DNA of 64,000 nt, taken from NCBI GenBank assembly GCA_020636005.1, contig JACJYR010000001.1:1746001-1810000 (forward strand). Direction: 5' to 3'. Positions 25,419-33,647 of the stretch are shown in pieces. The stretch comes from Lewinellaceae bacterium (GTDB taxonomy: Bacteria; Bacteroidota; Bacteroidia; Chitinophagales; Saprospiraceae). The notes beneath the pieces are model-generated. The model did not search any database. It had not been told where the DNA came from and saw only the letters and a list, made by a program, of their open reading frames with translations. Each line of letters starts with the position of its first letter. Positions within the stretch are counted from its first letter, which is position 1. Position numbers and translations under genes: made by a program.

Positions 25419-28313
25419 GTGAAAAGAAGCCTGTCCCTGTGTCTCGCAATTAGCTGGCTATTTCCGCTTTCAGGCCAAAATGATTCACTTCAAGTTCAGC
25501 ATTATTTGAGGCGTGCGGAGGAATTTTGCGGTGTTGAATTGGACAGCGCCATTTTCTACCTGGACAAAGCAATTGCACTCGCTGATAAATCCGGTAATTG
25601 CACTACGGCCGTCCGGGCTATGGTACAAAAAGCGGATTGCGCCAGCTTTAACCTCCGGATGGATAAAGTGGCGGAGTCTCTTAGGCAGGCGGAAAACGCA
25701 TTAGAATTGGCAGGGGAAGATGAAAATTGCGATACAGAAGAAATCCAGCTTGAAATAAAAAGCCTGTGGGCGGATTATTGGTACGAGCTGGGCAATTTTG
25801 ATTTGTCGCTGAAAAATTGCCGCTGGATTGAGGATGCGATCCTGAATAGAAAAAAAAGAGGGAAGGCTGAATTAACTCGGCTTAAGTTCAATTACCTGTT
25901 CCTAGCTTCCAATTATTTTAAAAAGAACAACTACGGGGAGGCTGTCCAAAACTATTACCAAAGCACTTATTACGAAAAACGGCTGGCTGAAGAATCGGGC
26001 GCCAAGCCTGACTACAACTACATCCACTATTTCCTTGCCCCCGTTTACCAGGCCAAAGGAGAGCCTGACTCTGCCAGGCAATCCTACTTTTTCTATTTAA
26101 ACTACCTGGATAGCCTTTATGGACAAGACCCCGTAAAGAACGGAAGGAGGAGTGCTTATGTTATGACCTGCCTCAATTTGTCTTCCCTTTACAGGGAACA
26201 AGGTAAGCTTGACAGCGCTGAATGGATGCTGAAAAAATCGTTGGATCTCCTATTTCCTGGCGATCCCTTTCTCGCTAAAGCCTATTTTCAACTTGGCCAA
26301 ACGCTTTTGGATAAAAAAAAATATCGGGAGGCTGCCAGGCATTTTAATGAATCCATAAAAATCCAATCGGGAAATACAGGCAGCGGTGAAGACTACCAAA
26401 TTGCGAGGTCGTATATAGGACTGGGAGATGTCTTTGCGGCACAACGAAGTTGGGAAGAGGCTTTTCACCAATATCAGTTGGCCATCCTCAGTCTTTCCAA
26501 TGGCTTTGATGATGCAGGAATTCTATCTAATCCAACGTCAGAATTGGTTTTTTCACAAAAAGACTTACTGACTGCTTTAGGGAAAAAGTCATGGGCTTTG
26601 TTCCAATGTTATTTGAACTGGCCCGAACAATCCCAATATTTAGATGCTGCATGGGAGACTGCCCTGGCTGCCATTGATAGGGTGGACAGCGTGAGGTTGG
26701 ATTACTCATACGATGAAGACAAGCAATTTCTATTAAACGAAAGCTACTCAGTTTTTGCGTATGCTATCCAAATAGCTTATCATAGGGGTAAACCTTTTTA
26801 TGAACAAGCATTCGAAATGGCCGAGCGCAGCAAAGCGGTCTTATTATTTGAGGCGATCCGATCTGCAAGCGCCGAAAACAGCTTGCGAACCTATCCTGAT
26901 TCATTTGAGCAGATACTGCAACTCCGGTATACGCTTCAACAAAACAAAGTGTTGATTGCCAGGGAAAAAGATTTTCAGCAGCGGCAGCAGTACTTCAATA
27001 ATCAGCAAGAACTCGAGCGCAGATATGACCATTTAACCCAAAGGCTCGAACTACAGCACCCAGAATATTATAGGCTAAAACATGAATCAAAAACGATTAA
27101 AGTCTCCCTGGTCAAAAAAGACCTCCCACCCCACCACGCCCTCCTCGAATACTTCCTCCACGACACCACCGCCTTCATTTTTATCATTGACCCCGCCAAA
27201 GAAGGCCTCCAAATCGTAAAAGCCGCCTGGAACGAAGACCTGGCCAACATGGCCACCTCCATTACCGACGATATTTTCAGACGCAACGACGATGCCTACG
27301 AACGCAAAGCCCTCGCACTATTTGAACACCTGCTGAAACCCGCCCTCGGACTGACCGGTGCCGATCACCTCCTCATCGTACCGGACGGCGAGCTTTGGAA
27401 CGTGCCCTTTGATGCACTGCTCACCAAAGCAGTGCCGACCAATGACAAAGGCCGTTTCAAAAAATACCCTTACATGCTGAAAGAGAAGACCATCAGCTAC
27501 GCATTTTCCGCCACCCTGCAACACCGCATGGCGCACCCGGACCAACGGCCGGGCGGCGATTTCGTCGTCGTGGCGCCCGCCTACCGGAAAATCAGGCAGG
27601 AACAACTGGTAGCCATGCGGGCAGAACGGGGCCGCATGGACACCCTTTGGCACAACCTCGACGAAGCAAGCGCCATCGCAAAAACCTGCAACGGACGCCT
27701 CCTCGCCGAAGGGGATGCTACCCGGAGCCGTTTCCTGCAAGCCCTCGACGGGGCGAGGATGCTGCACTTCGGCGGCCACGCCAAGGCCGACCACGACCAG
27801 CCCGACTTTTCCTTCATCGCCCTCTCCAATCTCGGCGACACGCTGGCCGAACCCTACCGGCTCTACGCCCACGAACTCTACAACCATGCGCACCCGCTCG
27901 ACCTGGTGGTGCTCAGCGCCTGCGAGACCGGCACTGGCCAGGTGTGGAAGGGGGAAGGCGTCATCAGCCTCGCCCGCGCCTTTGCCCACGGCGGCGCCCG
28001 CAGCATCGTCACCACGCTGTGGAGCATCAACGACGGGGCGGCACGGGACATCATGGCCCTGTTTTACCAATACCTGGCGGACGGCATGGGCAAGGATGAT
28101 GCGCTCCACCAGGCCAAACTTGCCTACCTGAACGCAGACGGCACGGACAATGAACGGGCCCATCCGTTCTACTGGGCGGCCTTCACGCCGATTGGCGACA
28201 TGGCGCCGGTGGAGTTTGGTTTGTCCTGGTGGAAAAAGGGATTGGCAGGTGCGTTTTTGATCGGGCTGCTTTTATGGGGGGCTGCATTTTTTATATTGAA
28301 ATCCAAAAGTTAA
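25419..28313 (+). CDS. Secreted TPR-CHAT protein with C-terminal membrane anchor
   Basis: A 964-residue protein: signal peptide (residues 1-20, MKRSLSLCLAISWLFPLSGQ), tetratricopeptide repeats (about 25-450), a linking coiled region (about 490-560), a CHAT caspase-like protease domain (about 610-930) and a C-terminal TM helix (about 940-958) followed by basic residues. The catalytic pair is visible as His in MLHFGGHA and Cys in VVLSACETGTG, followed by the typical ARAFAHGGARSIVTTLW and HPFYWAAFTPIG. GTG start, since the ATG two bases upstream is out of frame. Base composition changes abruptly near 27110: the TPR half is AT-rich, the CHAT half GC-rich, suggesting domain replacement. CHAT proteases are often activated through TPR sensors and act in stress or defence pathways. 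Many Bacteroidota genomes carry such genes beside ECF sigma genes, as here. Confidence 0.9.
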   Translation: MKRSLSLCLAISWLFPLSGQNDSLQVQHYLRRAEEFCGVELDSAIFYLDKAIALADKSGNCTTAVRAMVQKADCASFNLRMDKVAESLRQAENALELAGEDENCDTEEIQLEIKSLWADYWYELGNFDLSLKNCRWIEDAILNRKKRGKAELTRLKFNYLFLASNYFKKNNYGEAVQNYYQSTYYEKRLAEESGAKPDYNYIHYFLAPVYQAKGEPDSARQSYFFYLNYLDSLYGQDPVKNGRRSAYVMTCLNLSSLYREQGKLDSAEWMLKKSLDLLFPGDPFLAKAYFQLGQTLLDKKKYREAARHFNESIKIQSGNTGSGEDYQIARSYIGLGDVFAAQRSWEEAFHQYQLAILSLSNGFDDAGILSNPTSELVFSQKDLLTALGKKSWALFQCYLNWPEQSQYLDAAWETALAAIDRVDSVRLDYSYDEDKQFLLNESYSVFAYAIQIAYHRGKPFYEQAFEMAERSKAVLLFEAIRSASAENSLRTYPDSFEQILQLRYTLQQNKVLIAREKDFQQRQQYFNNQQELERRYDHLTQRLELQHPEYYRLKHESKTIKVSLVKKDLPPHHALLEYFLHDTTAFIFIIDPAKEGLQIVKAAWNEDLANMATSITDDIFRRNDDAYERKALALFEHLLKPALGLTGADHLLIVPDGELWNVPFDALLTKAVPTNDKGRFKKYPYMLKEKTISYAFSATLQHRMAHPDQRPGGDFVVVAPAYRKIRQEQLVAMRAERGRMDTLWHNLDEASAIAKTCNGRLLAEGDATRSRFLQALDGARMLHFGGHAKADHDQPDFSFIALSNLGDTLAEPYRLYAHELYNHAHPLDLVVLSACETGTGQVWKGEGVISLARAFAHGGARSIVTTLWSINDGAARDIMALFYQYLADGMGKDDALHQAKLAYLNADGTDNERAHPFYWAAFTPIGDMAPVEFGLSWWKKGLAGAFLIGLLLWGAAFFILKSKS

Positions 28314-28430
28314 TGCTGGATTTTCGCCTCCTTCTTATAAAAACGAGGGGTTACAAGAAGATGGATGTGGTGGTAGCATGACCAACATTTTAGGCGCTTA
28401 TCAGTGAAATCCTTTGCAACATCGCAAGAA

Positions 28431-28481
28431 GTTGAGGAGGTTGAGATGGTTGAACTATCAACCATCTCAACCATTCTCAAC
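28431..28481. repeat. Strong hairpin of ATGGTTGA-type words between convergent genes
   Basis: A perfect 15-bp stem (GGTTGAGATGGTTGA at 28439-28453 with TCAACCATCTCAACC at 28458-28472) closes a 4-base loop. An outer GTTGAG/CTCAAC pair extends it. No T run follows, so it is not a standard terminator, although it sits between the convergent CHAT and anti-sigma-like genes. Confidence 0.75.
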
Positions 28482-28549
28482 CATTCTCAACTTTGGTTCC
28501 GGCTCTGCCAGGTTAGGGATTGGCCCTTTGATGTCCTATTCATCCCTGT

Positions 28550-29368
28550 TCAATCCCCCTTTAACGATGATTGCAATTCAGTTGCCTTTTTGAAATAAAT
28601 ATCCGAGTTGTCGGCCCCCTCCAAAAACGCTTGGATGGCTTGCAGCAGCGCCTGTTTTTTGCTGTCCGATTTTTCCTTTTCATACAATTGCAGCAAGGCC
28701 AGGAGGCGGGTCCAGCCGGCATTGTCGCGGTTGGGGGCAAGGTAGGCTGGGTTGGTGCCAAACTGCTGTTCCAATTGGTCGAATGCACCGATGGCTTGCC
28801 CATACCGGCCAGCACGGAAATGGTCGTGCCCCCGGAGGAACAGCGCGTAAAGGTACAGGCTGTCGCCCGGTGGCATGCTGTCGAGCAGGGCCAGGCTGCC
28901 GGTGTAATTCCCCGCTTCATATTCCCGGAAGGCATCCAGCAACAAGCCCCTTTCCGTGCCGCCCCTTGTGGCAGCGCTCCCAAGGCTTGGCTCGACGTAG
29001 GCCGTGTGCTGGAATTTTTCCAATGGCTCGGCGGACTGCCTGTAAAACCACCACAGCAGCGCCAGGGCAACCAGCAGTGCAGCGGCGGCCAGCAAAGCCC
29101 AACCGTATTGGCGGGGTTTGGCAAGGGGAGCAGCTTCCGTGGGCCGATCGGTATTCCCACCGCTGCTGTCCACGCTTTCGATAAGGGCTAACAGGCGCTG
29201 GCGCTCCGCCTTTTCGGTGGTGCGCCTGAGCGATTGGGTGAAGGCCAGTTCATCCCGCAGGTCGGGGCGTTCGGCCAGGGCAGCCTCTAGGTCTTTTCGT
29301 CCCTGCTCGTCCAGTTCGCCGCTGGCGTATTGTTTTATCAACAGGAATATGTCGTCGGATGTGTTCAA
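28550..29368 (-). CDS. Putative anti-sigma factor with TM helix and TPR-like periplasmic domain
   Basis: A 272-residue single-span membrane protein. An N-terminal cytoplasmic segment of anti-sigma type (DDIFLLIKQYASGELDEQGRKDLEAAL, a helix-rich zinc-less variant) is followed by a TM helix (about 88-110, WALLAAAALLVALALLWWFY) and a periplasmic region with TPR-like helices (EYEAGNYTGSLALLD, HDHFRAGRYGQAIGAFDQLEQQFG). It starts with TTG overlapping the TGA of the ECF sigma gene (TTGA), so the two are translationally coupled. Its likely role is to hold the sigma factor at the membrane until a periplasmic signal arrives. Convergent with the CHAT gene. Confidence 0.75.
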   Translation of the reverse strand: MNTSDDIFLLIKQYASGELDEQGRKDLEAALAERPDLRDELAFTQSLRRTTEKAERQRLLALIESVDSSGGNTDRPTEAAPLAKPRQYGWALLAAAALLVALALLWWFYRQSAEPLEKFQHTAYVEPSLGSAATRGGTERGLLLDAFREYEAGNYTGSLALLDSMPPGDSLYLYALFLRGHDHFRAGRYGQAIGAFDQLEQQFGTNPAYLAPNRDNAGWTRLLALLQLYEKEKSDSKKQALLQAIQAFLEGADNSDIYFKKATELQSSLKGD

Positions 29369-29898
29369 TGGTCAGCTGGTTTTAGAATTTCCTTCAACCG
29401 CTCCCTGGCCCGGGAGATGCGCTTTTTGGCAGCATCGTGCGTCAGGCCGTTGCGTTGGGCGTACACATCGAGGGGCAGGTCGTAGAAGTAGAAAGCGGTC
29501 AGGATGTCCCGGTCGGTGTCGTTCAGTTGGAGGAGGGCCTCGTGCAGCCGTTCGTCCCGTTCCCGTTCGTTTTCGCTGGTGGTGGTTGGGGCTTCCGGGG
29601 CCACGTCTTTTGTTTTCCTCGACAGGCCGAGCCATTTCCGCCGGGCTATTTCGGTGGTGTAGGTGCAGATTTTTGCTGCGCCCGTCAGCACGAACTTCCC
29701 CTTGCGCACCTGCACGATGAACTCGGCCACCGACTCCAGGAACAGCGAGCGGCGCTCGCTGCCATCCGCCAGCCCGTTGCGCTGCAGCAGCCCGGCGGAT
29801 TGTGCCTCGCATTTCATCAAACATTGCACGGCCTGCAACTCGGCCTCGTGGCCCGGCTGCAGCAGCAGTGCGATGATGTTAGGGTCGGTGCAGTTCAT
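29365..29898 (-). CDS. ECF-type RNA polymerase sigma factor (first copy)
   Basis: A 177-residue sigma-70-family protein with region 2 (about 20-95, poorly conserved: FIVQVRKGKFVLTGAAKICTYTTEIARRKWL) and a clear region 4 helix-turn-helix (about 118-170: LNDTDRDILTAFYFYDLPLDVYAQRNGLTHDAAKKRISRARERLKEIL). It belongs to the group with a variable region 2 found beside TPR/anti-sigma proteins in Bacteroidota. It starts 383 bases from the beta-helix lipoprotein gene on the other strand, whose promoter carries the direct repeats. The downstream partner is a putative anti-sigma factor (TTGA overlap). Target promoters are unknown; the shared repeats at 24617 and 30081 are candidates. Confidence 0.85.
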   Translation of the reverse strand: MNCTDPNIIALLLQPGHEAELQAVQCLMKCEAQSAGLLQRNGLADGSERRSLFLESVAEFIVQVRKGKFVLTGAAKICTYTTEIARRKWLGLSRKTKDVAPEAPTTTSENERERDERLHEALLQLNDTDRDILTAFYFYDLPLDVYAQRNGLTHDAAKKRISRARERLKEILKPADH

Positions 29899-30281
29899 TG
29901 GTTAATGTTGAAAAACTGGCAATGGGGACAAAGAACAAAAAAGTTTTTGGGAAAATGGCCGTGGCTGTCACCTTTTGAACGGGCGCCGCATAAACCTGTG
30001 AATTTAAGCCCAAAAAACATTTTCCCTTATCCGGGGGGAAATCCCGCCACCCCCCCGATTTTCTCAAAAAAATGCGGGATGAACAAATCGTCGGGGTTTT
30101 TGAGCAAAATTTCGGGGGTCGCCCCCTGGCATCCCCCGTACCTTTAGCACGGCACTTTTACTTAATCGGTCTTTTTATTTAACCCGAAGAATCTGCAGGG
30201 CTGCTGCCGTTTTTCTCTGCCCGAAAGACTTGGACCAAGTGGCTGCACCCTGTTTTTTCTTCCTTTAAATCCTTATGTAAC
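29899..30281. other. Divergent spacer between sigma factor and beta-helix lipoprotein
   Basis: No gene is seen. The spacer holds a run-rich stretch (29990-30070) and the direct-repeat promoter at 30081-30146, then a leader of about 130 bases. Confidence 0.5.
30081..30146 (+). promoter_or_regulatory. Promoter with two 21-bp direct repeats (copy 2)
   Basis: GAACAAATCGTCGGGG starts at 30081 and GAGCAAAATTTCGGGG at 30102, again 21 bases apart. TACCTTTA at 30139-30146 is a good -7 box, 37 bases after the second repeat start, as in copy 1. No -33 box lies at the usual distance, which fits an activator-dependent promoter. Confidence 0.65.
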
Positions 30282-31418
30282 ATGAACTACAAATTGACCC
30301 TTCCACTATTGGCACTCGCACTGCTCCTGCTCGCCGGCTGCGCAAAAGACGAAGCACCGGCCACCACAGCACTTCAGGAAAATCAGGACGTACCCGCAGA
30401 TGTGCAGGCTATTGTTGATGAAGCCACCGCCGAACTGGAATACGACTACACCCACCCGGCAAGCAACGGAGAAATAGGTTCCCGAGCGACTGTGTACCTG
30501 CCCGCCGGTTCCACGGACGGGTTGCAGGCTGCCATCCAGCAGGCAGGGCCAAATGGGAAAGTTGTCGTAGCCAGTGGCATTCACTACGAATCAGGAACGG
30601 TCACCGTTTCCCAACCCGGCGTAAGAATAACAGGGGCAACTGGAGCGGTCATTTACTTTGACGTGGCTAAAAGCGGTGGTAATATTTTTGGCACCGTCAC
30701 CAATGTTCTCGACCCTGCCTTGTACATCCTCAACGCCAATTTCGTGCGGGTGGAAGGGCTGACTATTTTGCCTCAGAAACAAACAGGCAACGTTGGCATC
30801 TATTTAGAAAATGCGCAACATGCAAGACTGGAAAAAAATAATCTGAAAGATTTTCAGTACGCAGTCTTTGTCACGGGTAATAGCACTTATGCCGGCATAT
30901 ATGATAATCATATCGAGACCACCGTTACCAGTGGTGACCGTTCAGGGGTTGTCATCCATGATGGGAAATATGCGAAACTGAAAGGCAATTTTGTGTCAGG
31001 TTTTACATGGGACTTTTTCTTAAGCAGTTCGGCCTGCCATGCGATGGATAATGAACTTGTGAACGGTGTGGTGGGAATTCTATTCTGCACCTTCCAGGGA
31101 AATATGCTGTTGCCAAATGGCGATATGCTTCCTAAGGCTGTGTCAGCTACAAAATGGAAAGCCATCCAAAATAATGCGCATCATAATTTTATCAATTACT
31201 TATTAATTGATGGCGCCAACGACAACTTCCTTTTTAGAAATGATGCAAGCAGTGCTGGATCTTATGACGTAATTTATAATGGCCCTACTATCCTTGGCGG
31301 TGCTCCCGCCCTGCCAGCTTCCAACAATTTTGTGGTCAATCCCAGCAGCAGCACCACTTACCAGGATTGCGGCGTGAACAACACCACGCTTGCAGGGACG
31401 GAAATACCATGTCCATAA
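30282..31418 (+). CDS. Right-handed beta-helix lipoprotein (first of a tandem pair)
   Basis: A 378-residue lipoprotein (lipobox LLLLAGC, Cys20) whose mature part is a parallel beta-helix of the NosD/pectate-lyase-like kind. Repeated short strands include GVRITGATGAVIYFD, FVRVEGLTILPQKQTG, NVGIYLENAQHARLEKNNLKDF and AGIYDNHIETT. It ends in VNNTTLAGTEIPCP after a conserved CG motif (DCGVNN). No pectate-lyase catalytic site is obvious, so it may bind rather than cleave a polymer. It is followed by a paralog of nearly equal length (31671-32762). The central part (30780-31260) is more AT-rich than the ends. Surface exposure is likely in Bacteroidota but not proved by sequence. Confidence 0.82.
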   Translation: MNYKLTLPLLALALLLLAGCAKDEAPATTALQENQDVPADVQAIVDEATAELEYDYTHPASNGEIGSRATVYLPAGSTDGLQAAIQQAGPNGKVVVASGIHYESGTVTVSQPGVRITGATGAVIYFDVAKSGGNIFGTVTNVLDPALYILNANFVRVEGLTILPQKQTGNVGIYLENAQHARLEKNNLKDFQYAVFVTGNSTYAGIYDNHIETTVTSGDRSGVVIHDGKYAKLKGNFVSGFTWDFFLSSSACHAMDNELVNGVVGILFCTFQGNMLLPNGDMLPKAVSATKWKAIQNNAHHNFINYLLIDGANDNFLFRNDASSAGSYDVIYNGPTILGGAPALPASNNFVVNPSSSTTYQDCGVNNTTLAGTEIPCP

Positions 31419-31670
31419 TTTGGTAAAAAGAACAGCATAAAATCCAGATGAAAACGAGCGGTGCAAGGGCAAGGTGAGGGCGTGGCTTTAAACCACACCC
31501 TCGCTTCCCGGCACCCATAACCAGCTTTCCTTTCTCTCTGATTTCATCTCAACCTTCCTTTTCAAATAACCCAAAGACCATGTAGCGGGCCGACGCCTGC
31601 TACCCTTTCGCACAGGCTTTACGGCGTGCGAAGCAGCAACCTCATTTTTTTACTTATAAAATCAACCATT
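31419..31670. other. Spacer between the beta-helix paralogs
   Basis: An imperfect hairpin (GAGGGCGTGG with CCACACCCTC, 31476-31502) follows the first paralog but has no T run. TACCCTTTCG (31601-31610) resembles a -7 box before the second paralog, so the second gene may have its own promoter. Confidence 0.45.
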
Positions 31671-32762
31671 ATGAAGAAGCTTTTATTTCTCAGCCTTTCA
31701 ACAGCTTTGATGGCCGTCTTTATGTTCACCGCCTGCCAAAAAGACAAGGTAGAGGCCGTCTCCGACACCCAACAACAAGTCACCGAAGAAACCAACTACT
31801 ACACCCCTGACTTGGGCGACTTCGTCACCAGCCGCTCGGGCTACTGGACGGAAATCCCCGCCGGCTCGGTGGATGCGCTCAACCAGGCCATTGCCGAGGC
31901 GGATGCGGGGGGCGTGATTTATCTCAAAGCGGGGATGCACACGGAAACGGGGCGGGTGACCGTAAATAAACGAGTGGCCATTATTGGGGAAGACGGGGCT
32001 GTGTTGAGGGTGTCAAGCCCAGACACAACAGCAGAGGTGAACCCCGGCCTGCATGTGTTGAATGCCCCAGGCACTTTGGTAAAAAACCTTGTGATTGAGC
32101 CTATCGAAGCAATCAGTGGGTGCGGAATCATGTTTGAAAACTCGCCGCAATCTGCCGTTTTGAACAGCGATATATCCAAATTTAAATGGGGCGTACTGGT
32201 CGAAAAATCTGACCGGATGGCCATCATTGGTAATCATTTCCAAGTTTGTACAGCCAATGCCATTTTAGTGAACAATGGTAAAAGTGCATACATCGGCAAC
32301 AATGAAATCGAAGGGACAGCAGACAGTGGAATCTGGGCATGTGACGAATGGGGGACAATGGAAAACAATCATTTCCATGACAATGCCAGTGGTGCGCTGT
32401 TATGTAATTGGTCGGTCGTATTTGAGGTGCTGACGCCCAGTGGCGAACCGCTTGGCGCCATTAAAACCTGCATTGGCTGGAAACTCCGCAATAACAAGTT
32501 TACCGGGAACTATCTGGAAGGGGGATTGAAGATCAGGGACAGCGCCCATCTGAACCTGATTGAAAGCAACAATGAGTTTTCCGACAATTTCCCTTATGAT
32601 ATTTGGATTCCTGCCGATGAAGATTTCTTACCAATAATTTACATACCCGCAGCGTATAAAAACACCATCTACGCCACTCCCGACGTCCTCATCAAAGACT
32701 GCGGCGTTGACAACGTCATCAATGGCGGGACGATGGTGGATACATCGGTTGATCCCTGCTGA
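31671..32762 (+). CDS. Right-handed beta-helix lipoprotein (second of a tandem pair)
   Basis: A 363-residue lipoprotein. ATG 31671 gives a clean signal (MKKLLFLSLSTALMAVFMFTAC, Cys22). The body is a parallel beta-helix with strand repeats such as GVIYLKAGMHTETGRVTVNKRVAIIGEDGAVL, GCGIMFENSPQSAVLNSDIS and GIWACDEWGTMENNHFHDNAS. It shares with its neighbour the same order of elements: a PAGS...LQAAI/LNQAI entry helix, a GxVTV strand, and a closing KDCGVDN motif near the C-terminus. The pair is therefore an old tandem duplication. A terminator-like hairpin begins 9 bases after the stop. Function is unknown; a polymer-binding or adhesin-like surface role is the mild inference. Confidence 0.82.
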   Translation: MKKLLFLSLSTALMAVFMFTACQKDKVEAVSDTQQQVTEETNYYTPDLGDFVTSRSGYWTEIPAGSVDALNQAIAEADAGGVIYLKAGMHTETGRVTVNKRVAIIGEDGAVLRVSSPDTTAEVNPGLHVLNAPGTLVKNLVIEPIEAISGCGIMFENSPQSAVLNSDISKFKWGVLVEKSDRMAIIGNHFQVCTANAILVNNGKSAYIGNNEIEGTADSGIWACDEWGTMENNHFHDNASGALLCNWSVVFEVLTPSGEPLGAIKTCIGWKLRNNKFTGNYLEGGLKIRDSAHLNLIESNNEFSDNFPYDIWIPADEDFLPIIYIPAAYKNTIYATPDVLIKDCGVDNVINGGTMVDTSVDPC

Positions 32763-32770
32763 TTGCTTGA

Positions 32771-32811
32771 TTTTTTATGGTTTACCATAAATTATGATCA
32801 ACCATAAAAAA
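32771..32811 (+). terminator. Terminator-like hairpin after the second beta-helix gene
   Basis: A perfect 12-bp stem (TTTTTTATGGTT with AACCATAAAAAA) encloses a 17-base loop. The stem is AT-rich and the run is A on the plus strand, so efficiency is uncertain. Confidence 0.55.
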
Positions 32812-32862
32812 CTTGGATGGCGATGGCTTTTGATATTTCAAAACGTCGCACCAGAAAGATAA

Positions 32863-32895
32863 AGCCCCGTCAGCGCTCCAAGCGCTAACGGGGCT
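32863..32895 (-). terminator. GC-rich hairpin downstream of the Uma2 gene
   Basis: AGCCCCGT and AGCGCT pair with AGCGCT and ACGGGGCT around a CCA loop with one internal mismatch. It lies 28 bases beyond the stop of the minus-strand Uma2 gene and between convergent genes; no clear T run. Confidence 0.6.
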
Positions 32896-32923
32896 AACTG
32901 GCATTGCAAAATAATCTATGGCA

Positions 32924-33484
32924 TCAGCCAAAAAGCCCTTCCATTTTCAGCCCAAGCCCCGGCAACACTTTTGACTCTATTTCCCCTTCACTGGCGGCAT
33001 ACGAGACGAGCTTGTACCGTCCTTCCACCAAATTATAGACTTCAATGGAGGCATTCTTTGGGTCAGCTATCCAATACTCTTTCACCTGGAAACGCTCGTA
33101 GAGGTCCTTCTTGTCGCCCCGGTCGTAGCGGGCCGTGCCGGGGGAGATGATTTCGATGATCAAGTCGGGTGCCCCGGTAACAGGCCCGTCGGGATGGATG
33201 ATGAAGTCCCTTTCTTTTGAAATAAAAAAAATGTCCGGTTGGGGCACGTTTTCATCGTCCAGGACGACATCAAAAGGAGCCGAAAAGATTTTACCGAGCT
33301 TGTTTTTCTTGATAAAAACTCCAAGCAAGATAAATAACTCAGAATGCAGATTCTGATGCGGGGAGTTGGGGGAAGATCTTTTCACAATTTCACCATTGAT
33401 TAACTCATAGATATGGGTGTCGCCGTCCGGGATTTCCATCTCCCGGAACTGATCGTACTTTATTTTGGCGGTTGTTGCGACCAT
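32924..33484 (-). CDS. Uma2-family putative restriction endonuclease (PD-(D/E)xK)
   Basis: A 186-residue protein of the Uma2/DUF820 family with a PD-(D/E)xK nuclease fold. Visible are the YELINGEIVKRSSP start, the first acidic motif QPDIFFIS, the core APDLIIEIISPGTARYDRGDKKDLYERFQVKEYWIADP (Asp, Glu-x-Ile and the Lys of DxxxKxxxY), and the strand IEVYNL. These genes are numerous in cyanobacteria and some Bacteroidota and often lie alone; real substrates are not established. Here it stands alone between the beta-helix pair and lipB, transcribed on the opposite strand to both. Confidence 0.88.
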   Translation of the reverse strand: MVATTAKIKYDQFREMEIPDGDTHIYELINGEIVKRSSPNSPHQNLHSELFILLGVFIKKNKLGKIFSAPFDVVLDDENVPQPDIFFISKERDFIIHPDGPVTGAPDLIIEIISPGTARYDRGDKKDLYERFQVKEYWIADPKNASIEVYNLVEGRYKLVSYAASEGEIESKVLPGLGLKMEGLFG

Positions 33485-33593
33485 GTTTTTTTATTTTTCC
33501 CAAAAATAAGCACCGAGCTTTACAATTCAAAACCAGTTCCAACCGCTGTGTAAGGTTAATCTTCCCCGCCAGGCACTTCCCCTTTCCCATCCA

Positions 33594-33624
33594 TTTTGGT
33601 TTTTCTTCATAATACTTACCTTCG
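33594..33624 (+). promoter_or_regulatory. lipB promoter
   Basis: TTTG at 33595-33598 and TACCTTCG at 33617-33624 are separated by 18 bases, close to the consensus TTTG-N19-TAnnTTTG, and lie 24 bases before the lipB ATG. Confidence 0.65.
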
Positions 33625-33647
33625 CACCGCTTTTTTGGAAGGGTATT

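Noticed and set aside
29437..30147. 236-codon plus-strand frame over the sigma gene and spacer
   Set aside because: Antisense to a well-defined sigma factor and runs through the repeat-rich promoter region.
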